Source: Ziziphus jujuba (Eukaryota > Streptophyta > Magnoliopsida > Rosales > Rhamnaceae). From it: DNA of 64,000 bases. The translations under genes were made by a program, and so were the position numbers. Below, piece after piece: positions 54,255 through 64,000 of the stretch. Below the pieces are notes generated by a model. That model made no database searches. It was not told the origin of the DNA and saw only the letters and a program-made list of their open reading frames with translations. The DNA is taken from assembly GCF_031755915.1 (NCBI RefSeq), contig NC_083388.1, forward strand, positions 3,107,501-3,171,500, read 5' to 3'. Numbering within the stretch: position 1 is the stretch's first letter; each line of letters starts with the position of its first letter.

Positions 54255-57200
54255 TTAGGTCCCTAAAGAAGCTCTGTCATCTGGCCCAGCTAATATGATC
54301 TGGCATGTAAAAAATTTGGTGTTATCGACTTCTCTAGCAAGTCAGAATGGTGAAAAAAAATGGAGAAAAAAGGTACAAAGATTCTAAGGCTGACAGTGTT
54401 AAGATTATGCAGAATAGTTAGATAGACATACATTGCAGTCGAAAGCAAATCTCCGGGCAAGCATGATGGCTGCATTCCTCTCTCTTTGTGATTCAAATGC
54501 TAATACAAAGGAAAGCCCTTTCTTTGCTTGCCAATACAATGCTTGAGGTGCAGCATTGCCACCTCCTCTAACCCCACATAGCTAAGGCAAAAACAAAAAG
54601 ATGAAGACTGATCAATGAAACAATGTAATAATTAAAACTTAATCCCTTCCATTTTTATTCAATTTGGAATATTCTTTTATGGTATCCTAAATGTTGGATG
54701 CATGATTTTATAAACATGAAAATCCACGGGACCAGAGATAGGAAATTAAATAAAAAATCATTCTTATGCCCACATTTGTTTCCATTTTAATCCATTCAAT
54801 TGTTATCCATAGCCAAACAAAAGAAGAATATTTTCACTACAGTTCAATCTGAAATACCTGCATTGAAGCAGAATAGTATTCCTTAGCTATTGTTGTCTTT
54901 GCTTTGCAAAGCTTTATCCTCATCTTTCCCACATGAAAAACATGAATAGATTCTGATGAATAATTCGCGTCATTCATTTGGGTAATAACTACCTGTGAAG
55001 TAACAAAAGTTCAAGAAACAACAATGGTTACAGGTAAGATCAAAAGAAAATTTCTTCTTTTTCTTTTTCTTTTTTTTTTTTTTTTTTTCTCTATTTTGGA
55101 CTTCAAAGCAAATAAGAAAAAGCCAAAAAAAATGAGTAGCAATTAATTATGTGTCACATTATGCAAGAAAATGTCAGTTCAAACTAATTTGAATTCTATT
55201 ATGTTCCTTGTGAGCCCAATGATCAGGCATTACTAAAATTAAAGGAGATTCAGCTGAATGTTTACGATATACCTGGTAAATGACAACGGCTCATAAACTG
55301 TAATAAGATAAAATCACAAGTAACTTACAAAGCCCTGCAACTTTTCCAAAGTCCCTGGAGAACTATATCGACATCCAACAGACTTCTTGTATATTTGTAA
55401 CACTTTCAATATAAGCTTCAAACCACAGTATTTAACCTTAAATGATATGGTGTTGTGCGTACATAGTTAGATATCACTTTCCAGAAGCTTATCTTTTCAG
55501 ACTGATAGTCACTTAGCATGATATCAAAACGTAGGCTACTATGTTAATGTTATCATATTGAGCTTGATGACTAAACCAAAGTTTTTGTTAGTCCGGTCTC
55601 ATGTTTAACTTAATATGATACCATCGCTTGTGGGGTTTCTACAATCTTATGTTCAAACCTACCCATTTCTTGTTATTTATTGTTCTACACATGAAGGCCC
55701 ACTACTACACGAGCTTATACATGAGGAGAAATGTTCGTGTGTTTTTCTATCTATTTGGTACACATATTTGGATCCACTTCCAAACAACAAATTTTATCAA
55801 TTCATGGTAACTTAGCAACATATATCTACCAAGCTTTGCTCTATATAACAGCTTAAAATCAACTGACAAAAATTAACCATGGCCATTATTGACCTCTACT
55901 TAAATTTACTTGTAAGACATAGGGAAGTAAATCTTTTTTTACAGCCATCATTTAAACAATTAAAAAATGATGTAAAACATGCAACATAAGAAAATCCATA
56001 GTCTGTAAAACAGTGAGCTATTTACACTAACAATTGGACAAGATTGGATGACATACATTAAATTCAACATCGTGTTTCCGAACAAGTGCCTCCACATAGC
56101 TTCCCAAGCCAGCAGCTGTACAAAAATCAAATAAGTACTTTCTTTTAATAAGAAAAATTAATAATTAAACATAAAAAAAAAAAAACCATTAAAACTCTGA
56201 TTAAAGGAGATATATGACGTAAATGGAGAGTGAAGACAAAACCAGACCAGGATCAATAGGACCAGTTGTTGTCAATGTTATCATCTGGCCTTCTGTAGTA
56301 ATATCAACTTGCAAAATTCGCCCAACATCAAAAGGTTCAAGAGCGTACACTGGTCTGGTAGCACCTGAGATTGGGCAAGTTGAATAAGAGAAAGGAAAAT
56401 ATACTAAACATAAAAACTAACTTTGACTGGTGTTATCATATTGAATGGCTATGTTAGCACATCAATAATATGTTACATGATATTTCAATAAAGAACTGAT
56501 CCTTCACTTTCTTAGAAGTTGAGAATATAAAGCATGAAAAAACAAGTGTACCTGATATAAGCTCCTTTTTATCACCTTCAGATGAAACACGATACCATTG
56601 AATTAGACACTTAGAAAGGTCTGGAGCATTATCAGAGGAAGGTTGAATCTGCAAATATGAACCTAAAGCTTCATGGCCATCTAGTTCATATAGCTGAGAA
56701 CTGTTATCCATGCCTCTCTTGCTCATTGCCAGCTGAAAGATATGTAGAGAAAAAGAGATAGTGCAAGAAATTAATCATAGAAGCCATATCTTAAATGCTT
56801 ACATAAATTGACAGAACAGCAACAGTAGAAAATTTTATCTTTTTGAGAGAGAAAGAGAGGGGGAAAAAAATTGAATTTGTTGAAATTCAAAAGCAAACAA
56901 ATTGAAAATTTTAGGACAAATAGCACTAAATTATCATTATGCAGATTTATGTGTTTTATCTTCCAACCTTATCTTCATAGATCTCCATAGGTATAAATCT
57001 TGTTAGCATTAAATAGGCCTAGAAAAAAGGGGGCTGAGCCTTGTTTCAACAAAGTAATGTTCATATTGCAGTCTAGTGTCTCAAGCACAACATGAACATA
57101 ATGCCTTATGAGTTATTTTTCCATCATTCAATTGGCAAAGGATCTCCCATATCACATACTAATAAGCATACCTCTCTTTTAAGTCGAATAGATTGCTTAG

Positions 57201-60200
57201 CCTTCTCCATGAGCTGTGTCCTCAATGCACGTAGCTCATGTTCCATGTCCATAACCTACAAATTAACGAATGGTCATAAGTTAACAATAGATAACTTTCT
57301 TCCAGTAAATTACTTTAAAATCGACTATGAATTGGCATCAAACTAGGATGTTTTATGATCCATTGAAAGTAAAGCTTGCGAATAATTATTCTTGTCTTGA
57401 AAGTTCACGTATGCAATAATTAATTTAACAGATAGAACCTAACAAATTTTACCACAGTGAAACTCAACCATACCTTCTGAAAAATCTAAGCCTAGTCTAT
57501 TGCAAGTCTACATTGCCAAAAATCAAGAATATTGATCTAATATATACCTTGCTTGGCTGATGCAGCATTTTGATCCGTCTAGCTTCTTGTACTTCCTTCA
57601 TTAATTCTTCCAAGTCCTAATACACAAAATATATAATTGTCAAAATGCAAAATAGAAAATATAAGTCATATTAATGAAGCAATAATTAATATATGTCATA
57701 TATGGTTCATCTTCACATGAAACACTGCTCAAGAGAATTTTTTTTTTTTTTTTTTTTTTTTTTTGGGGCAAGAATCCTCTGATATCCACTCAAGTCAAGA
57801 CGATTAACCAGGAGGGAAGCATACAATTTCTACTATCATATGGTATATACGGTACAAGAATATGCAAAAACCAACAAATTAAGTATACATTAAATGTCAA
57901 AGTAGATGCATCAAGCATGTAACTTTACAGAAGCTCAGCTCCCACAATACAGCTGCAACAGTTGACAAGAACTCTTTATGCTAGGAAGTCTGCATTGTAA
58001 GAAAACACAAAAAACACCAACCTGCTTCCCTGAAGCCCGAGACATTCGCTCATGTTCCTGAAGGGCCTCTTCTACTCTCTGAACGGCTGCTCTAGCACTT
58101 TCAATTTCAGCACGAGCAAATGCTCTTTCCTCATCCACAAGTTTTCTAGCATCTTCTGAAGCCTACAATAGATATAAACACTATGTATTGAAAAAAAAAA
58201 AAAAAAAAGTAAAAAAAATTAAAAAAAAATAACACAGAAACAATAAACGAAAAAAAAGGAGTTTCTAGGTTAATTGTCAAGGTACCACATAGTATAAGCA
58301 ATAATCTGAAGCATCCTTTTTAAGTTTGTGAACCATTATTCTAGAACATCCAGATCCCACATATAAATTGTTAATAAGTTTGGTGTCAATCAATAAGTAT
58401 CATGTAGAGACATAAAGGATGATCCATAACTCCATAAGCCATTCTGGTTTCTCCACTTGATGTTCCTTCTCATAACATGACAACATGCTATGGGACATCA
58501 ACTATCTTTGAGCAAGAAAATGGACGTATAGACTTATAAGAATGCTAAACAGAAAAATAAATAAATAAAATATTGCTCATTCAGCCAATTGTAGAGTTGC
58601 AGCTGCATGGAAAAAACCATCATGTTGTCTCTTTCTATTTGAGATATAATTTTAAAATGAAAATGAATATTATATCTCCATCCTCCATTGGTATAGTTTT
58701 GTTTACCATGAAAACAAAGATTGACACATAGACTATTGACAAAACTGATAAAGTTTTACAGATCCTTAATGGACTAAAAAGCATAGATAATATTGAATTT
58801 GGAATTTCCGGAAAGAAGCAGTTAATAGATTTTAGAGTCTGTTATGGATTGAAAATGTAAAGGGCGGGAAATTTATGTTTTTTCCTGTGACCATAAGAAT
58901 TTTAGAAATCAAAGATTCAAAATTAACAAGGAAACAAAAATCCAGGACCGAGAGTGCTATGCTTGGCTGAGGAGAAACAATATTGCCAAATTTGTAGTTT
59001 TATGCTTCCCTTTGGAGTATATGGTGCAAACTATGGTAGGATAAATCACATACTGCTGAACTTTGTATAGGGTGAAGTGGGGTTTCAACAGATTCTTCGT
59101 TCGACTATAAACCATATGCAAAGAAGTAAGCATTAACAAATCTTAGACTCTCAATAAGGTCTTCAAGGCATCAGCTAGAAAAATTTCCAACACGACAGCA
59201 TAAAAAAATGCAGAACTTGAAGAAATTTCAAAAACTCAAGGTCCCCTAAGTTATCATTGTAACACTTACTTGGAAAGGAGAAAATCTAAGATGCTTTTAC
59301 AATCAATGAAAGGGACTCAAAGTGAATGTAAACAAGAAGAAAATGAACTATCCTTATAACCATCAGCTTAAAAATTGAAACAGCAACAAGTGATATACAA
59401 ACAACACAGTCAAAATCCAAATCTTGAGAATTGTTATGATACTAGAATGATTTAGTTTTAAAAAGTATATCCCACAATATCCACAAAATAGACGAGAAAT
59501 TTATCACACAGTTTAATCAAGATATTTACATTACCTGCTTAAGAAAATTTGCTAGCTTCTTCACTTCAGACTTTTCTTGCATTAACTCCCCTTCTCTTTG
59601 AGTCAACTGGACTGCTAAAGCCTCCACCTAGAGAAAGTGGCCACAATTTTCACAAAGTGATCACTGGCTTCACTTAAATGATGGCAAATGAAAAGGCAAG
59701 CTAAATGAATAGAAAGCTCAGACAAACAGTGTGATGAATCATTCTGGAGGTCAAAAAATTAAAATATATTATATAGTATATCTTATAAATATTTTGGACG
59801 AATAGTGAATTTATAAGACAACAACCATGAAGATATTAAATTAATATCACAAATTAGCAACACTGAATGAGGAAGATAAGATTATACCACCTAACACTGG
59901 TTAAAAAGGAAGCATCCAAATTATATCAACAGACACAAACACATACTAACCATTGCAATGGCTTCCTCTATATCATCCTTGTTTCTACCAGCCACACGCC
60001 CTTTTAAAGATTCCAGTGCATCCCTTAGCTTCTTCAAAAGGACATGCTTTTCCAATGATGCTGCCTCCCTGAGTCTAGCCTGTATTCAGATTGACTGGTT
60101 CAAAATTTTGGCAATCTATATTGCCACTTTCTTCACATAAATGTTTCACTATCTTCCAAGATTGGAACAGAAAAACATAAACGAAATAAGGATAGGTTAC

Positions 60201-60822
60201 ATTAAATAAAACCAAAAAGTTTCAAGTTATTTGCACCCGACACAGAAATTCAACTGCTAAAGACATTATCTTTTTCATATAAGAGAATCCATTACTTTGC
60301 AGCGAAAACACCCTGTTTCAACTGCGTTAATCACCAAATCCAACTGAGTTTTTTTCATTACATTTTCAAAATCATAACAATCAATGCCAGCTTCAAATAA
60401 TTATTCCCATGATAAGCCTCTAAAGCATTAGAATATATAAGTTCAAAGATAATCAAACCACACCATATACTGCAAACACTATAGTATAATATACAATATA
60501 AGCAAAATTTCTAAAGAAAATAATTGAAACTATATTCGACCTCTTCAGATAATTTAGCGGCAGCAGCTAACCCCTTCTCAAATTTACTAGCAAGGTCACG
60601 AACTGAAAGGCGTTTCTGCTGTTCCAACAGTTGTGCAGTCTCACGGGCAACAACCTCCTTCATTGATAGTACCTTCGGATCATCCTTTGCCTCCATTATC
60701 TGATTGTTAGCACCAATTTTGTAATTTGGAAACCGACTGGAAGCAAATATTACATCAGCTGATACTGCAGGAACAGCTTCCTTTTGCATTGTGTCAGCGA
60801 AATCCCGGGTTACTCTTGTCAT
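54255..60822 (-). CDS. SCAB1: Stomatal closure-related actin-binding protein (SCAB)
   Basis: Plant-specific protein that binds, bundles and stabilises actin filaments; in Arabidopsis it is needed for normal stomatal closure. Twelve coding exons, 5' to 3': 60822-60541, 60079-59951, 59627-59535, 58162-58022, 57616-57548, 57255-57172, 56732-56552, 56364-56248, 56115-56057, 54992-54858, 54581-54432, 54299-54255. They total 1485 bp (494 aa plus stop), all GT-AG and in phase; the Arabidopsis protein is about the same length. Visible features: N-terminal actin-binding segment (MTRVTRDFADTMQKEAVPAV...FPNYKIGANNQIMEAKDDPK), a long coiled coil from about residue 60 to 265 (ETAQLLEQQKRLSVRDLASK...ERAFARAEIESARAAVQRVE...RALRTQLMEKAKQ), then the Ig-like part (LIQWYRVSSEGDKKELISG) and the PH-like part (FHVGKMRIKLCKAKTTIAKE...ARRFAFDCN). 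The last exon is short (IILAGPDDRASLGT). Intron 1 has a weak donor (GTCGAA). Confidence 0.95.
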
Positions 60823-61729
60823 TGTTCCAAACTAATTACTCTGTCAATCCCCACAAATTAAAACTATATTAGAAACAAACTAAATGAAAAAAAAAAAAAA
60901 AAAATCTATCTTTCAAATGAGAAAACAAATGGGCATCAGAATCAACCAATCTATGCTACTTTCATTGAAAACGACCAAAAAAAAAGAACTGAAAACAATT
61001 CTAATGAAATTTCACCGTTTTAGTCTATTACAACTAAATTATAATGGCTAAGTTGCATCTATTGAAAGTCTCTCTTCAGTTTTCCCGCAACCCTTCTGCC
61101 GTCTACAATAACGATAACTCCTAGAAGAGTCTAAATTAGAATTTTCAATTTCAAGTTTCACATATGAAAAAGAAAACCCGATCACTCCTAATACAAACAA
61201 ACAAAAAAGAAACAATACCCAAAAGAGAAAAAACAACGAAAACAACAAAAAGGACTGTAAGCAGAAGAATCAAAAACAACATAAACAACAAAAATTGCAG
61301 GCAAAGAAATCAACCATGATAACCCAACATAGCAAAGAAGTCAAAGAAAGCGAAGAACTTAAAAACAAACCAAAACCCTAGCTAAAAATTCAACCTTTAT
61401 TCTTTTTTTATTTATTTACCTTTTTTATGGAGTATAAAAAGTGAAAGAAATGAAGACAAAAAGGGAAAAACTTGGACTCACAGATTATAGCCCAAAAAAA
61501 ATAAAAATTGCAGAACTATTCGGAAATAGATAACGAATGTGGGATTTTCGGATCGGAACGCTAAGTGTTTAGTCCAATTGTTGTTGTTGCTGCTGCTTAT
61601 CCAAAATGCAAGCAAATTGATGAACTTGCCTCCTATAGTTTTAGAGAGAGAAAGTGAAGGTTTTTTTTTCTTAGAGAGAGAAAGAGAATATGCAAAAGAT
61701 GGTGTGGCCGCTTTTTGAAAAGCCAAGGG

Positions 61730-61765
<36 letters not shown>

Positions 61766-62000
61766 TGAGCCAAGCAAACAGTAAAAGAAGAAAGTCTTAC
61801 CTGCTTCTGTTTGCTTATTTTCTTTTTTATTATTTTATTAATAAAAATAAATTATTTTAGTAAAATATAAAGACAGCTTTGTGAGTTGGAATGAAAAAGC
61901 AAATAAAATAATAAATTTAGAAAAATAAAAAATAAAAATACTATTTTTGTTTGAACAAAATTTAAAAAATTAAAATAAGAGGAACAGTGAGGTGGAATGG
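60823..62000. other. SCAB1 5' UTR and promoter
   Basis: Contains an A tract near 60885-60903 and a (GA)n array at 61731-61762, which reads (TC)n in the direction of SCAB1 and probably lies in its 5' leader. A 5' UTR intron is possible because the ATG is about 650 bp from the likely leader, but I could not place it with confidence. Confidence 0.45.
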
Positions 62001-64000
62001 ATGTCATGCACCATGCTTATTATTATGTCTTTAAACTCAAAACTCTTTGGCGGGTCCCAAGTGGCGTTCGCTCCCTTGCTCTTTTGATTTTTTGTAAATT
62101 TTTTTTAAGTTTGGGCTGGAGATAGACGACCGACCGTTTTACCCAATGAAAAGGACCAAGTTGGTAGAAATGAAAATTGACGAAAATACCCCTTCTGTTG
62201 GTTGACTAACAAAATGTGAGCGAATCTTGTCAGCTAACTACCACACAATGAGTGAAAACGAAACGAGATCAGTGTCCTTGCTCGTGGGATTTTTGAACAA
62301 CTTATAAAACGACAATTTCCATTTCCTTTTTAGTATAAAATTATTTGTTTATTCCATTAAATCTTGCATTGGCCCAACTCGTATTGGGTTTCTTTGATAG
62401 GGCCAGAAGAAAAACTACAAGCCCACTCAAGTCTTATTATTAGTTTTGATGTATTGCTATTTCTTGATGTCTCATCCCATCTTTTTTATCCATGATATTC
62501 TAACTTTGTATTTTTATTTTTGGTAATATATGATCATTCAAAGTTCGTGTATCAAGAAGTGTTTGATTTACCCCTTCCACGATTGCCCAATGGAAAATCT
62601 AATGTTTCATATACATATAGTGATTATGAGTTCCAACCCTCCATATTACATAAATATTAATTGTTTCTATCGGATTTGATTTAACTACAGTAACTTTTGA
62701 CTCCACTCTAATGAAAACATTGTATGAAATTACATCCTAGGGTTAAAATATTCTCCCTATCTATCTAATTAGGTTGTCACAAACCCCTCTTTTTTTTTTT
62801 TTTCTTTGTTAAATGTCTTGTCTCCTTTTTACTATTCATCTTTACCTTCCTTTCTTCCTTTTTTTTTTTTTTTCACTCTTTCCTCCTCTACTCTCACTAT
62901 TTCTTCTCCATTTTCATTTTTTGCTAGTCCTCTTCACTTTCACTATTTTAATATTCCTTTGGTAAAAAGACGTAGTACTTGATGGAATTTAGAAATGACA
63001 GAAGAAAATTTCTTCATATGAAGATGAAAATTGCATAATCAGTTTATTTACATTCTAGAAAAGAAAAACAAATACAACTTCACTATTGTAATCGAAAGTT
63101 TAACTAATAACACTTTTAATCTTCACTTTTGTAGTCTTGAGGTGTTAAAATGCATCATCTTTCACTCCAAAATCATCTTTAGCCAAACATTGAAACATTA
63201 TTGAAAACTCCAAAATAATTATAAAAAAAAAAAACCACAACAATAACAACAACAAACCGCGGGGTGAAGACCAAGTGACCAACTGAATATCACCTCAAAG
63301 AAAATCACTTTACATGTATCCAAATTTCAAATAATTACAGAACCTCATGGTCTACAAGCTCTCCTTGAAACCAAGGGCTGCCAACTTGATAGTAAAGGCA
63401 GAAGTACTTGATATTAAAGGCAGAAGTAATCATATCATCAATACAGACAGTAGAAATTAGAATTGCATAAATAAATCAGGAAATGGGCACAAAATAAAAT
63501 AAACCAACTTGATATGAAGTCACACACACCTCTGAGTACAAAGTACTGCATGACCCACACAACTGAAGAATACTATAACAGCTTCCAGATACACAGCAAA
63601 TGCTAGAGAATCATATTAAAATAAATAATGAGGGGTTGACAGATGAATGAACAAAGCCAACACTATGTATGGGACCACCTACATTCAATGTGAAGAAGCA
63701 TATTGGTTCACAAGCAAACAAAATGCCAGTATTCATCCAGCTATGCATGAAATTTCCATACCAATAATTTTAAGAACAGAATTGTACCAGTCTCACATTG
63801 CTCAGAATCCACGGTTTACGTCAGACCAAATTGAAAATCGCATTGCTTATTGGCTTGCAATAGAAAATCTTATCAGCTATATTCATCACTGAGATATTAT
63901 TACAAAGTTCAATGTCCCAAAAAAAAAAAAAAAACAAAAAAGAAAAATGATCTGTTGGAGCTGCTAACTTCTCATTTATTTAGATTCTGCAAGCCAAAAA
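62001..64000. other. Intergenic to window end
   Basis: AT-rich sequence with T tracts near 62790 and 62860. An 81-codon open frame at 63647-63892 has no family resemblance and is probably chance or part of the 3' UTR of a gene beyond the window. No gene is recognised. Confidence 0.45.

Noticed and set aside
61478..61777. 99-codon minus-strand frame rich in Ser-Leu
   Set aside because: It is created by the (GA)n array in the SCAB1 leader.
63647..63892. 81-codon frame near the right end
   Set aside because: No motif and no splice context; could be UTR of a gene outside the window.

Overview
The window is nuclear DNA of a flowering plant, most likely a eudicot. Long AT-rich intergenic stretches separate genes with many short GT-AG introns, and the families present are plant ones (DYW-type PPR, FAR1-related, F-box/FBD/LRR, SCAB1, LRR-RLK). 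The species cannot be fixed from the sequence; a rosid is my guess from protein resemblance only. There are no prokaryotic operons or CRISPR arrays, and I recognised no tRNA or rRNA genes. All exon joins were read by hand and checked for phase; none has transcript support.

Left part (1-15 kb): a broken LRR receptor kinase of the MIK2/At4g08850 type, cut by the window edge; on the minus strand REV7/MAD2B (5 exons, 204 aa) and an intronless F-box/kelch gene (415 aa); then about 4 kb without genes and a heavily decayed FAR1-related gene.

Middle (15-30 kb): a complete B1-type cyclin (7 exons, 415 aa) with three MSA-like G2/M promoter elements and a TATA box; a region rich in short duplications that may hold an unidentified transcript; molybdopterin synthase large subunit on the minus strand, with a C-terminal tail lengthened by a 60-bp tandem repeat; and, divergent from it, an intronless PPR-DYW gene of the At1g34160 type (577 aa).

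30-37 kb: an AVT1-type amino acid transporter whose last exon is split by a complete but defective Ty1/copia retrotransposon on the opposite strand (31162-36675; TSD TACAA, Met-tRNA primer site, PPT, paired LTRs). The host reading frame is otherwise open on both sides of the insertion. A second, inverted transporter fragment lies just downstream.

39-50.4 kb: a tandem array of four F-box/FBD/LRR copies. The first two are intact four-exon genes (476 and 470 aa), the third is a deletion remnant, and the fourth keeps all exons but has a frameshift and a stop. The spacers are duplicated too, and one holds a fold-back MITE-like element.

50.6-64 kb: a 2.9-kb solo LTR with perfect TAAAA target duplications, then SCAB1 on the minus strand (12 coding exons, 494 aa), then intergenic sequence to the window end.

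I found no undescribed multi-gene system. The observations most worth following are the apparently recent retrotransposon knockout of the transporter, the repeat-expanded MOCS2 tail, the graded decay of the F-box array, the solo LTR, and the paired AACGG/CCGTT units upstream of a possible unannotated transcript.
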